Below the pieces are notes generated by a model, which was not told the DNA's origin, ran no database searches, and worked only from the letters and a program-made list of their open reading frames with translations. Below are positions 41,414 to 50,600 of a stretch of DNA of 64,000 nucleotides, piece after piece. Position numbers and translations under genes: made by a program. The DNA is from Muribaculum gordoncarteri (GTDB taxonomy: Bacteria; Bacteroidota; Bacteroidia; Bacteroidales; Muribaculaceae): contig NZ_CP039393.1 in assembly GCF_004803695.1 (NCBI RefSeq), forward strand, positions 1,054,001-1,118,000. The letters are read 5' to 3'. Position 1 is the stretch's first letter, and every line of letters begins with the position of its first letter.

Positions 41414-43719
41414 TGGCTTATGATTTTAAATCGTGCAAATTTCAGCAGGAGCTTCTTGACTCCTACGGTGTCAAACTCTACGGTTATGCGCACATCGGCC
41501 GCGCTGCGGTCGATTTCGGTTATGTCTCCTTTACCGAAGCGGCTGTGCTCGATGCGCATACCTTCGCTCAGCTCCGAAGCCGAGTGCAGGTCTTCATCTC
41601 CGGCCGGCGAGGACGAAGGTGTCGGCGTGACATTGCTGTGGGCCGAGAATGGCGATGGGGTGCTGCGTGTCGTACGCTCGACTCTTGGGCGCATCGACTC
41701 GCGGTAGTTGTCGATGGGGTTTATGAAGCTGTCGGGACGGGCGAAGTCATTGCCTGCCGACAATGCAAGGTAACGCGGATCGATGTCCTTCAGGAAGCGT
41801 GACGGTGAGCATGTCTTCGTCTGTCCGTTGCGGAAGCGTGACGAGGCATAGCTTATCATGCAGTGTGACTTGGCTCGCGTTATCGCCACGTAAAGCAATC
41901 GCCGCTCCTCCTCGATGGCCGACAGTGTGTCGCAGTTCATTGCCGACGGAAACAGCTCTTCCTCGACTCCTACAATGAACACATTGTTGAATTCAAGTCC
42001 TTTTGCCGCGTGTACGGTCATCAATGTTATGCGCTCCTCCGACACCTCGTCGGAATCCTGGTCAGTGGCCAGCGACACCTCGCTCAGGAAGTCGACAAGC
42101 GACAGGCTTTCGGTGCCTTCCTCGGTCTTGTTGGCAATGAACTCCTTTACGCCGGCAAGAAGCTCCTGAAGGTTCTCCTGTTTGGAGATGCTTTCGGGTG
42201 TGCGGTCGCTTATAAGCGAGCTCAGCAATTGAGTGCGCGTTATGATGGCCCGTGCGACACTCTCGGCATCGTCGCCCCGCCGGTTCATTTCGATGAACTC
42301 GGCAATCATGTCACGGAATGAGAGCAGCTTGTTTATCGCAGCCTGACGAAGCCCCGTGTCATATTTGTCGATATTGTTTAGAATCGCCCATGCGCTCACG
42401 CGGTTGTCCATGGCGCAGCGCATCAGTCGGTTAACCGTAGTTTCACCTATTCCACGCGCGGGATAGTTGATTACGCGTTTCAATGCTTCGTCATCATCGG
42501 GGTTGATCGACAGTCGGAAGTAGGCTATGGCATCCTTCACCTCCTTGCGTTGGTAGAACGACAATCCGCCGTAGATGCGATAGGGTATGTTACGCTTGCG
42601 CAGCGACTCCTCAAGTATACGTGATTGCGCGTTGGTGCGATATAGCACGGCATATTCATCGTAGCTGTCGTGATTGCGCATTTTCAACTGTGAAATGCGG
42701 TTGGCTACGAGGAATGCTTCTTCGTAGTCGCTGTAGCTTTGCACCACTTCGATGCGCGCACCGATGTCGTTACGTGAGAACACATTCTTTGGAATCTGCT
42801 CCTTGTTCTTGGCAATCAGTGAGTTTGCCGCATTTATTATGTTTTGTGTCGAACGGTAGTTCTGCTCAAGCTTGAATATGCGCAGGTCGGGATATGACTT
42901 TTTCAGATTGAGGATGTTACGTATGTTGGCTCCTCGGAATGAGTAGATGCTCTGAGCGTCATCGCCCACGACACACAGGTTATGTGCGTCACCGCAAAGT
43001 TGCGACACGATGAGATGCTGCGCGAAGTTGGTGTCCTGATACTCGTCAACGAGGATGTAACGGAAATACTCCTGATAGTGTCGGCGTATTTCGGGGTTGT
43101 CACGCAACAGTAGATTGGTGTAGTAGAGCAGATCGTCAAAGTCCATCGCTCCGGCCACGAAGCATCGGTTGAAATAGGCCTGATATATTTCACACAGTCG
43201 CGGACGCTTTGCGCGGCGGTCGGCCTCCATTATGTCACGCGCCTCGGCATATTGCCGTGGTGATATGAGCGCGTTCTTTGCTGTGGATATTGCCGATGCC
43301 ACGGTCGAGGGCTTGTATATCTTGTCGTCAAGCCCCATGTCCTTTATTATGGTTTTGATGAGCGACTTTGAGTCGGCGGTGTCATATATCGTGAAGTTGG
43401 ACTTGAAACCTATGCGGTCGGCGTGTATGCGCAATATGCGCAGGAATATGGAGTGGAACGTTCCCATCCACAGCTTTGAAGCCGTTGCCTGACCCACCAT
43501 TCCTTCGATTCGCTCGCGCATCTCGCGAGCGGCTTTGTTGGTGAATGTAAGCGCGAGTATTCGCCACGGCTCATAGCCGTGACATAGCAGATGCACTATC
43601 TTGTAGGTGAGTACACGAGTCTTTCCCGAACCGGCTCCGGCTATGACAAGCTGGGGCCCTCCGGTGTAGAGCACTGCATCCTGCTGCTGCACATTCAGTT
43701 GTTGTATATAGTCTTCCAT
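41410..43719 (-). CDS. UvrD/PcrA-type 3'-5' DNA helicase
   Basis: Superfamily 1A helicase of 769 residues working in repair and replication-fork clearing. Motifs in order: QQQDAV (Q motif), VIAGAGSGKTRVLTYK (Walker A), DEYQDTN (Walker B), VVGDDAQSIYSFRGA (III), LEQNYRST (IV), MTVHAAKGLEFNNVFIVG (V) and EERRLLYVAITRAK (VI). The C-terminal tail has a Ser/Pro linker and a Tudor-like domain (HSRFGKGDITEID) as in PcrA. I use the ATG at 43719; an upstream in-frame ATG at 43752 lies beyond the -7 box. It heads the uvrD-nspC-GT2-radC unit. Confidence 0.95.
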   Translation of the reverse strand: MEDYIQQLNVQQQDAVLYTGGPQLVIAGAGSGKTRVLTYKIVHLLCHGYEPWRILALTFTNKAAREMRERIEGMVGQATASKLWMGTFHSIFLRILRIHADRIGFKSNFTIYDTADSKSLIKTIIKDMGLDDKIYKPSTVASAISTAKNALISPRQYAEARDIMEADRRAKRPRLCEIYQAYFNRCFVAGAMDFDDLLYYTNLLLRDNPEIRRHYQEYFRYILVDEYQDTNFAQHLIVSQLCGDAHNLCVVGDDAQSIYSFRGANIRNILNLKKSYPDLRIFKLEQNYRSTQNIINAANSLIAKNKEQIPKNVFSRNDIGARIEVVQSYSDYEEAFLVANRISQLKMRNHDSYDEYAVLYRTNAQSRILEESLRKRNIPYRIYGGLSFYQRKEVKDAIAYFRLSINPDDDEALKRVINYPARGIGETTVNRLMRCAMDNRVSAWAILNNIDKYDTGLRQAAINKLLSFRDMIAEFIEMNRRGDDAESVARAIITRTQLLSSLISDRTPESISKQENLQELLAGVKEFIANKTEEGTESLSLVDFLSEVSLATDQDSDEVSEERITLMTVHAAKGLEFNNVFIVGVEEELFPSAMNCDTLSAIEEERRLLYVAITRAKSHCMISYASSRFRNGQTKTCSPSRFLKDIDPRYLALSAGNDFARPDSFINPIDNYRESMRPRVERTTRSTPSPFSAHSNVTPTPSSSPAGDEDLHSASELSEGMRIEHSRFGKGDITEIDRSAADVRITVEFDTVGVKKLLLKFARFKIISQ

Positions 43720-43727
43720 TACGTATG

Positions 43728-43735
43728 CAAAAGTA
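43728..43735 (-). promoter_or_regulatory. -7 box of the helicase operon
   Basis: The minus strand reads TACTTTTG, a match to TAnnTTTG, only eight bases before the ATG at 43719. The mRNA would have a leader of a few bases at most. No -33 TTG at the right spacing. Confidence 0.4.
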
Positions 43736-43758
43736 CGAATTATTCCTGACATTAGACA

Positions 43759-43789
43759 TTGTATTATATGTCGAAATGCGTTACCTTTG
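43759..43789 (+). promoter_or_regulatory. Promoter of the radical-SAM DNA-metabolism pair
   Basis: TTG at 43759-43761, then 20 bases, then TACCTTTG at 43782-43789, matching the consensus; 21 bases before the ATG at 43811. It diverges from the helicase promoter. Confidence 0.55.
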
Positions 43790-43810
43790 CACTAATATAA
43801 ATCTACGACT

Positions 43811-45076
43811 ATGACAGAGGGAACACTGGAAAAATTGAGAATATTGGCGGAATCGGCCAAGTACGATGTGTCGTGTTCATCAAGCGGCACTGTTCGTCGC
43901 GGAGTAAAGGGCGACGGCATAGGAAACACAGTCGGCGGAATTGGCATTTGTCATAGTTTTGCCGACGACGGGCGCTGTATAGCCCTGCTTAAGGTTATGC
44001 TTACTAACTACTGCATGTATGACTGCGCCTACTGCATAAATCGTCGCAGCAACGACATCAAGCGGGCCACAATGTCGGTGAGCGAAGTCGTTGAGGTGAC
44101 GATGGAGTTTTATCGCCGAAACTATATCGAAGGGCTGTTTCTCAGCTCGGGTGTCGTGCGCAATCCCGACTATACGATGGAGCGGCTCGCAAGGGTAGCG
44201 CAGGATCTTCGCACAGTGCATCGCTTCAACGGTTACATCCACTTGAAGAGCATTCCGGGAGCATCGCGCGAACTTGTCAATCAGGCGGGACTGTATGCCG
44301 ACCGAATGAGTGTCAACATCGAAATACCCAATGAGGGGTCGCTCAAGTATCTCGCCCCTGAGAAGGACTTTAAGAGCGTGTATGAACCGATGGGATATAT
44401 ACGACAAGGCGTACTTGAGAATACGGAGGACCGCAGGAAGTTCCGTAACGCTCCGCGATTTGTCCCGGCGGGACAGAGTACACAGATGATTGTAGGCGCA
44501 TCGCCCGAGCATGACCGTGACATACTTAAGTTGTCGTCGGCCCTGTATGCCACTCCCACCATGCGCAGGGTATATTATTCGGGATATATTCCGGTCAACA
44601 CCTACGATTCTCGCCTGCCTGTCACGAAACAGCCGCCTCTCGTAAGGGAGAACCGGCTTTATCAGGCCGATTGGCTAATGCGATTCTATAAGTTCAGTGC
44701 CGATGAGATAGCCGATGACTCGCATCCCGACCTTGAGCTTGAGATAGATCCAAAATTGTCATGGGCTTTGCGCCATCCCGAATTTTTCCCGGTTGACGTG
44801 AACCGTGCTGATTATGAAATGATACTACGAATCCCGGGCGTGGGAGTTAAGTCGGCTACGCTGATAGTTAACGCCCGTCGTTTCCGAAGGCTCACTTCCG
44901 ATCATTTGCGCAAAATCGGGGTGGTGATGAAGCGTGCGCGTTACTTTATAACCTGCGGCGAGCTTGAAGCGTGCTGTGTGGCCGATGTGTCGCCCGAATA
45001 TGTTCGCCGACAGTTGACGGCCCCGGTGAAAAAAGTTAGTGACAATTCCCTTCAACTCACTCTTGACTTCGGATAA
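43811..45076 (+). CDS. Putative DNA modification/repair radical-SAM protein
   Basis: A 421-residue protein with radical-SAM motif CMYDCAYCINRRSNDIKR (Cys-x3-Cys-x2-Cys), GLFLSSGVVRNPDYT, MSVNIEIPNEGS and a C-terminal helix-hairpin-helix (ILRIPGVGVKSATLIVNARR, about residues 340-360) able to bind DNA. This fits the conserved family described as a putative DNA modification/repair radical-SAM protein linked to a uracil-DNA-glycosylase-like partner (TIGR03916-type, from memory). The partner gene follows four bases later. What it modifies is not known. Confidence 0.85.
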   Translation: MTEGTLEKLRILAESAKYDVSCSSSGTVRRGVKGDGIGNTVGGIGICHSFADDGRCIALLKVMLTNYCMYDCAYCINRRSNDIKRATMSVSEVVEVTMEFYRRNYIEGLFLSSGVVRNPDYTMERLARVAQDLRTVHRFNGYIHLKSIPGASRELVNQAGLYADRMSVNIEIPNEGSLKYLAPEKDFKSVYEPMGYIRQGVLENTEDRRKFRNAPRFVPAGQSTQMIVGASPEHDRDILKLSSALYATPTMRRVYYSGYIPVNTYDSRLPVTKQPPLVRENRLYQADWLMRFYKFSADEIADDSHPDLELEIDPKLSWALRHPEFFPVDVNRADYEMILRIPGVGVKSATLIVNARRFRRLTSDHLRKIGVVMKRARYFITCGELEACCVADVSPEYVRRQLTAPVKKVSDNSLQLTLDFG

Positions 45077-45080
45077 CGAT

Positions 45081-45848
45081 ATGGTGACTTTTGTTTATGA
45101 CGGTACCTTTGAAGGGCTGCTGACAGCCATTTTCGATGCTTATTTCCGACGCAGTTTCCCCGATGAGTTAGTGAGAATCGGCGAAGTATTGCCCATGTTC
45201 TCTGACGAGGTTCACGATGTGGTAACCGATGACGCGAAGTCGTCGAGGGTATGGAATGCCGTTACGAAGAAACTGTCGAAGGGGGCGGTGTCGGCCGTCA
45301 CTACGAGTTTCCTTTGTGAGGTAAAGGAGTATGACATCACGCTTTTTCGTTTTCTATGCAAGACCATCAATGCGCCTGCCAGCATCGAAACCGATTTCAG
45401 TGACCAGGATGTGATTGAAGTACTGAAGATGTATCGTCGGGTAAATGGCGAGGCCCACAGGGTGCTTCAGTTCATGCGGTTGCAAAAGGCGGCCGACGGA
45501 ACCTATTTCGGGCTGATGGAGCCGATATACAATGTAATGCCTATGGCGGTCAGTCACTTTGTCGACCGATTTTCGACAATGAGTTTTCTGTTGTATGACA
45601 AGAGGCGCGGATTTGGTTTTTATTACGACGGCAACAACGTGACACGTGTCACAATGCCCGATACATTGCAGCACATAGTTACCGGAAAGCTGTCGGAGGA
45701 TATGATGGATAGTGACGAAATGTTGTTTCAGAAGCTTTGGCGCACCTATTTCAAGGCTATTGCGATAAAGGAGAGAAGCAATCCGCGCAAGCAGCGTCAG
45801 GACATGCCCGTGAGATTTTGGAAATACATGACGGAGAAGAATGGTTAA
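45081..45848 (+). CDS. DNA-metabolism partner protein of the radical-SAM gene
   Basis: A 255-residue protein whose start MVTFVYDGTFEGLLTAIFDA fits the family called probable DNA metabolism protein (TIGR03915-type, from memory), found next to the radical-SAM protein above. Other blocks: LCKTINAPASIETDFSDQD, VLKMYRRVNGEAHRVLQFMR, HFVDRFSTMSFLLYDKRRG and a basic C-terminus SNPRKQRQDMPVRFWKYMTE. In some lineages this region is fused to a uracil-DNA-glycosylase domain; here it stands alone. I use ATG 45081; earlier in-frame starts overlap the upstream gene. Confidence 0.82.
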   Translation: MVTFVYDGTFEGLLTAIFDAYFRRSFPDELVRIGEVLPMFSDEVHDVVTDDAKSSRVWNAVTKKLSKGAVSAVTTSFLCEVKEYDITLFRFLCKTINAPASIETDFSDQDVIEVLKMYRRVNGEAHRVLQFMRLQKAADGTYFGLMEPIYNVMPMAVSHFVDRFSTMSFLLYDKRRGFGFYYDGNNVTRVTMPDTLQHIVTGKLSEDMMDSDEMLFQKLWRTYFKAIAIKERSNPRKQRQDMPVRFWKYMTEKNG

Positions 45849-45959
45849 CTAATGTTATTATTTATATCCAATATAAATAAAACTTAACGTATCGCTTCTC
45901 AGTTTGAGTGGAAATTCAGATATTTGCACTCTAAAATAAATGATACTATCTATTGCATT

Positions 45960-48371
45960 ATGAGGCTTTCTGACTTAAAGACCGGAGAATCGGGAGTAAT
46001 TGTCAAGATTCTCGGTCATGGTGCATTTCGTAAAAGAGTGATAGAGATGGGTTTTGTCAAGGGCAAGATTATAAAGGTGGTTCTTAATGCACCCTTGAAA
46101 GATCCGATAAAATATAGTCTGATGGGCTACGAGTTGTCGCTTCGCCGCAGCGAGGCCGACCTTGTGGAAGTAATTCCGATAACGGAGGATGACAAATTCC
46201 CCGATACCGCGCACATAAACACCATTACCGAGTGTGACGACTTCCATCCCGTGCATCGCGACTATACCGGAAGGGTAAAGACCATAAATGTTGCGCTTAT
46301 CGGAAATCCTAACTGCGGAAAGACCTCGATGTTCAATATCGCCTCGGGAGCCAAGGAGCATGTGGGCAATTACAGCGGAGTGACCGTTGATGCAAAGAAC
46401 GGCTACTTTGAGCACGGCGGCTATCGGTTCAATATTGTGGACTTGCCCGGTACCTATTCATTGTCGTCATATTCGCCCGAAGAGCTCTATGTGCGGCGAT
46501 ATCTGCGTGACGAGATGCCCGATGTGATAATAAACGTTGTCGTAGCCTCCAATCTTGAACGCAACCTCTATCTGACAACCGAACTAATCGACATGGACCG
46601 GTCGATGGTCATAGCCTTGAACATGTATGACGAGCTTAAGGCTTCAGGAGCCGAGGTTGACTATCGCCTGCTTGGAGAGATGATAGGTGTGCCCATAGTT
46701 CCCACAGTGTCACGCACCGGAAGCGGCATCGACGAGCTGTTTGACACGGTGATTCGTGTATATGAAGGTCACGACAAGGCGGTGCGTCACGTTCATGTGA
46801 ATCTTGGCAAAGAGGTTGAGAAGGGCGTTACGGAGATAAAGGATGCCTTGAAAAAAGACCCGGCGGTGGGTGTGCACTTCTCGCCGCGTTACCTTGCGAT
46901 AAAGCTTCTTGAGAAGGACCGTGAGGTTGAGGATATAGTGAAAAACTCGCCCGACCACAAGGCTATATTCATGTTGCGTGACCAGGAACTTGCAAGGATA
47001 GAGAATATAACCGGTGAGGACATTACCTCGATCATTGCAAGCGAGAAGTACGGATTCATTGCCGGCGCTCTCGCCGAAACGTTTACCGACAGCACCAAAC
47101 ATGAGGCCAAGACGACTCAGGTGATCGATGCGTTTGTCACCAACAAGCTGTTTGGCTTCCCGATATTCCTGGCAATAATGCTCTTCATATTCTGGTGCAC
47201 ATTTGAGATCGGTTCCTATCCTATGGGGTGGATAGAGAGTCTTGTCGACTGGATTGCCGGCATGGTCAACAGGTTGATGCCCGAGGGGCCGCTGAAGGAC
47301 CTCATTGCCGACGGTATAATAGGAGGAGTAGGGGGCGTGATAGTGTTCCTGCCCAATATATTGATTTTATACTTCTTCATATCGTTTATGGAGGATTCGG
47401 GTTACATGGCACGTGCAGCATTTATAATGGACAAGCTGATGCACAAGATAGGACTTCACGGCAAATCATTCATACCGCTTGTCATGGGATTCGGATGTAA
47501 CGTCCCTGCGATAATGTCGGCTCGCGCAATAGAGAGCAAGAGCAGCCGCATAATAACGATACTGATAAACCCCTTCATGTCATGTTCGGCACGACTTCCG
47601 GTGTATGTGCTGCTTGTAGGCACATTCTTCAGCCGTTATGCCAGCTTCGTGTTCCTGGGACTTTACCTTCTCGGAATAATCGTGGCCGTGATTACTGCCA
47701 GATTGTTGCGCCGGTTCTGGTTCAAGACCGATGAAACTCCATTTGTTATGGAACTTCCTCCTTACCGCCTGCCTACTTTTAAGTCGTCGTTGCGTCACAT
47801 GTGGGGCAAGGGCGAGCAGTATCTCAAGAAGATGGGAGGCATAATATTGGTGGCAAGTATAGTAGTGTGGGCGCTGAACTATTTCCCGCTTAGAAGCGAG
47901 GAGTCGAGCACTCCCGAAGCTGTAGCAGCCATGGACGGTGACGATTCAAAAATCGACATCAAGCATGATTCCTATCTTGAAATGTTAGGAAAGGCTGTTA
48001 ATCCGGTTATGGAGCCGATCGGATTCCATTGGCGTACCACGGTAGCGGCTATAGCCGGCGCTCCGGCAAAGGAGATTGTGGTTTCCACGCTCGGAGTTCT
48101 GTATACAGGTGACGAGGAGATAGACGATACATCACTTTCGGCACGCCTCACCGCACCCAATCCCATAACAGGAAAGCCCGACTTCACTCCGGCCTCGGCA
48201 TTAAGCCTGATGGTGTTTGTGTTGCTGTATTTCCCATGTATGGCCACCGTTGTAGCCATAGTGCGTGAAACCGGTTCGTGGGTTTACGGTGCCTTCTCGG
48301 TAGTCTACAACACGGTCGTGGCGTGGCTTGTGGCATTCCTTGTCTACAATGTGGCAATCCTTGTCATTTGA
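45960..48371 (+). CDS. feoB: Fused FeoA-FeoB ferrous iron transporter
   Basis: Fe2+ uptake across the inner membrane. The 803-residue protein fuses FeoA (about residues 1-75: LKTGESGVIVKILGHGAFRK, then RVIEMGFVKG) to FeoB. The cytoplasmic G domain has GNPNCGKTSMFN, DLPGTYSLSSYSPEE and NMYDE in place of NKxD. Gate and core helices show FLPNILILYFFISFMEDSGY and GFGCNVPAIMSARAIES. A FeoC is not seen. I use ATG 45960 rather than the longer 45924 reading. The 111 bases before it hold only a weak promoter-like ATATTTG. Confidence 0.97.
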   Translation: MRLSDLKTGESGVIVKILGHGAFRKRVIEMGFVKGKIIKVVLNAPLKDPIKYSLMGYELSLRRSEADLVEVIPITEDDKFPDTAHINTITECDDFHPVHRDYTGRVKTINVALIGNPNCGKTSMFNIASGAKEHVGNYSGVTVDAKNGYFEHGGYRFNIVDLPGTYSLSSYSPEELYVRRYLRDEMPDVIINVVVASNLERNLYLTTELIDMDRSMVIALNMYDELKASGAEVDYRLLGEMIGVPIVPTVSRTGSGIDELFDTVIRVYEGHDKAVRHVHVNLGKEVEKGVTEIKDALKKDPAVGVHFSPRYLAIKLLEKDREVEDIVKNSPDHKAIFMLRDQELARIENITGEDITSIIASEKYGFIAGALAETFTDSTKHEAKTTQVIDAFVTNKLFGFPIFLAIMLFIFWCTFEIGSYPMGWIESLVDWIAGMVNRLMPEGPLKDLIADGIIGGVGGVIVFLPNILILYFFISFMEDSGYMARAAFIMDKLMHKIGLHGKSFIPLVMGFGCNVPAIMSARAIESKSSRIITILINPFMSCSARLPVYVLLVGTFFSRYASFVFLGLYLLGIIVAVITARLLRRFWFKTDETPFVMELPPYRLPTFKSSLRHMWGKGEQYLKKMGGIILVASIVVWALNYFPLRSEESSTPEAVAAMDGDDSKIDIKHDSYLEMLGKAVNPVMEPIGFHWRTTVAAIAGAPAKEIVVSTLGVLYTGDEEIDDTSLSARLTAPNPITGKPDFTPASALSLMVFVLLYFPCMATVVAIVRETGSWVYGAFSVVYNTVVAWLVAFLVYNVAILVI

Positions 48372-48377
48372 TGCGAA

Positions 48378-48409
48378 TTTGTTAAATTGGACAATATTTC
48401 GTAATTTGG
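48378..48409 (+). promoter_or_regulatory. Promoter of gmd-fcl
   Basis: TTTG at 48378-48381, then 20 bases, then TAATTTGG at 48402-48409 (one mismatch to the -7 motif). Leader about 40 bases to the gmd ATG. Confidence 0.4.
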
Positions 48410-48454
48410 CATTGATTTTTGATATGTGACATAAATTTTTTGACAGATATATTT

Positions 48455-49543
48455 ATGAAAAAAGCGTTGATAACAGGCGTTACGGGGCAGGACGGCTCCT
48501 TTCTGGCAGAGTTGCTCCTTGAAAAGGGCTATGATGTACACGGAACAATACGACGCTCATCGGTGGACTATCGTGAGCGTATCGCCCACCTTGAGGGACG
48601 GGAGCACTTTCATCTCCACTATGCCGACCTTGGCGACTCTATGAGCCTGCTGCAGGTGATTGGAAAAGTACGCCCTGATGAAATATACAACCTTGCGGCA
48701 CAAAGTCATGTGCAGGTGTCGTTTGACACGCCCGAGTACACCGCCAATGTCGACGCTACAGGAGTGTTGCGCATACTTGAGGCTGTGCGCCAGTGCGGCC
48801 TTACCGACACTTGCCGCATATATCAGGCATCGACATCGGAGCTTTACGGAAAGGTGGAGGAGGTGCCACAGAATGAGTTGACACCGTTTCATCCCTACAG
48901 TCCCTATGCTGTTGCCAAGCTGTACGGCTTCTGGATTGTGAAGGAGTATAGGGAGGCTTACGGTATGTACTGCTGCTCGGGAATCCTGTTCAATCACGAG
49001 AGCGAACGACGCGGTGAAACATTTGTAACGCGCAAGATTACTCTTGCTGCCGCGCGCATTGCACAGGGTAAGCAGGAAAAGCTTTATCTCGGCAATCTGT
49101 CGTCGTTGCGCGACTGGGGTTATGCCCGCGACTATGTAGAGTGCATGTGGCTGATATTGCAGCAGCCGGTGCCTGACGATTATGTGATTGCTACAGGTGA
49201 ACAGCACTCGGTAAGAGAGTTCTGTGAGCTTGCGTTCAGTCGCGTTGGCATCAACCTGCGTTGGGAAGGTGAAGGAGCCGACGAGAAGGGCATAGACATT
49301 AAGACAGGAAAGGTTATCGTGGAGGTGTCGCCCGACTTCTATCGTCCTACCGATGTAGTGAACCTGTGGGGCGATCCGACAAAGGCTCGTAAGATGCTTG
49401 GCTGGAATCCTCAGAAGACTTCATTCCAGCAGCTTGTCAACCTGATGGTTGATGCTGATATGGCCAAGGTGGCTGTGGAGCGTGCCGGCGAACAGGTGAA
49501 GATGAATCTTGAAGAGTATCTTGAAAAAGGAATTGTGAAATAG
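48455..49543 (+). CDS. gmd: GDP-mannose 4,6-dehydratase
   Basis: Converts GDP-D-mannose to GDP-4-keto-6-deoxy-D-mannose, first step to GDP-L-fucose. The 362-residue short-chain dehydrogenase has [20 protein letters not shown] (NAD(P) loop), [19 protein letters not shown], the Ser-Glu pair in [14 protein letters not shown] and the catalytic [10 protein letters not shown] (YxxxK), with [17 protein letters not shown]. Start ATG 48455 gives the family N-terminus MKKALITG. fcl follows after 40 bases. The product can feed capsule or surface fucosylation. Confidence 0.97.
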   Translation: MKKALITGVTGQDGSFLAELLLEKGYDVHGTIRRSSVDYRERIAHLEGREHFHLHYADLGDSMSLLQVIGKVRPDEIYNLAAQSHVQVSFDTPEYTANVDATGVLRILEAVRQCGLTDTCRIYQASTSELYGKVEEVPQNELTPFHPYSPYAVAKLYGFWIVKEYREAYGMYCCSGILFNHESERRGETFVTRKITLAAARIAQGKQEKLYLGNLSSLRDWGYARDYVECMWLILQQPVPDDYVIATGEQHSVREFCELAFSRVGINLRWEGEGADEKGIDIKTGKVIVEVSPDFYRPTDVVNLWGDPTKARKMLGWNPQKTSFQQLVNLMVDADMAKVAVERAGEQVKMNLEEYLEKGIVK

Positions 49544-49583
49544 TTCAAGTTGTGACCTGCGACTTGTGACTTATTTTTAAATC

Positions 49584-50525
49584 ATGGAGTATAATTCAAA
49601 GATATATGTTGCCGGACACCGTGGAATGGTGGGGTCGGCAATCGTGAGAGAGCTTGAGCGTCAGGGTTATGAAAACATCATAACGCGTACTCACTCCGAG
49701 TTTGATCTTGTCAATCAGGCTGATGTGAATGACTTTTTTGCCGCTGAGAAGCCTGAATATGTGTTTCTGGCTGCGGCGAAGGTGGGCGGCATAGAGGCGA
49801 ATCAGAGTGCGCTTGCCGATTTCATGTATGTCAACATGATGCTTGAGATGAATGTTATAAATGCCGCATGGCGCAACGGGTGCAAGAAACTTGAGTTTCT
49901 GGGCTCGTCATGCATATATCCCCGCATGGCACCGCAACCGATGCCTGAGAGCTGCCTGTTGACTTCGGAACTGGAGAAGACCAACGAGGCTTATGCCCTT
50001 GCCAAGATTTCGGGACTCAAATATTGTGAGTTCCTGAACCGTCAGTACGGCACCGATTACATTTCGGTAATGCCTACCAATCTATACGGTCCAAACGACA
50101 ACTATCATCCCACCCACAGCCATGTATTGCCGGCTCTTATCAGGCGATTCCATGAGGCCAAGGAGTCGGGTGCATCGACAGTGACATGCTGGGGCGACGG
50201 GTCGCCATTGCGCGAGTTCCTTTATGTCGACGACCTCGCCAACCTATGTGTGTTCCTTATGAACAACTACAGCGGAAATGAAACCGTGAATGCCGGTACA
50301 GGAAAGGAGTTGACGATAAAGCAGCTCACCGAACTGGTGGCAAAAGTTGTAGGCTATGAGGGCGAGATTAAATGGGATACGACAAAGCCTAACGGAACTC
50401 CGCGTAAATTGCTTGATGTAAGCAAAGCAACGGCTCTCGGATGGCGTTACAAGACTGAACTGGAGGACGGCATCAGGCTTGCCTACGATGATTTTCTCTC
50501 CAATCCAATAAGAGCAGAAAGATAA
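49584..50525 (+). CDS. fcl: GDP-L-fucose synthase
   Basis: Epimerase-reductase that completes GDP-L-fucose from the Gmd product. The 313-residue protein has [43 protein letters not shown], and the catalytic [15 protein letters not shown] (YxxxK), followed by [12 protein letters not shown] and [15 protein letters not shown]. Length is normal. It follows gmd on the same strand; the spacer holds a small repeated GACTTGTGAC-like run. Confidence 0.97.
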   Translation: MEYNSKIYVAGHRGMVGSAIVRELERQGYENIITRTHSEFDLVNQADVNDFFAAEKPEYVFLAAAKVGGIEANQSALADFMYVNMMLEMNVINAAWRNGCKKLEFLGSSCIYPRMAPQPMPESCLLTSELEKTNEAYALAKISGLKYCEFLNRQYGTDYISVMPTNLYGPNDNYHPTHSHVLPALIRRFHEAKESGASTVTCWGDGSPLREFLYVDDLANLCVFLMNNYSGNETVNAGTGKELTIKQLTELVAKVVGYEGEIKWDTTKPNGTPRKLLDVSKATALGWRYKTELEDGIRLAYDDFLSNPIRAER

Positions 50526-50546
50526 TTGCCGCACATGCAAACGAAA

Positions 50547-50576
50547 AATAGGCGATGCCGACCGGCATCGCCTATT
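50547..50576 (-). terminator. Hairpin between fcl and the EF-G-like gene
   Basis: AATAGGCGATGCCG (50547-50560) and CGGCATCGCCTATT (50563-50576) form a stem of about 13 pairs. On the minus strand TTTTTCG follows, so it is a terminator for the EF-G-like gene; it can also stop fcl read-through. Confidence 0.7.
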
Positions 50577-50600
50577 CTCATTATGTCAAGATTGGAATTG

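Noticed and set aside
45849-45959. Riboswitch or Fur box before feoB
   Set aside because: I see no GATAATGATAATCATTATC-like site or conserved riboswitch core; only a weak ATATTTG.
49544-49583. Small repeated GTGACCTGCGACTTGTGAC-like run between gmd and fcl
   Set aside because: Two or three imperfect short repeats in a 40-base spacer; no array-like spacing, so not a CRISPR or other organised repeat.
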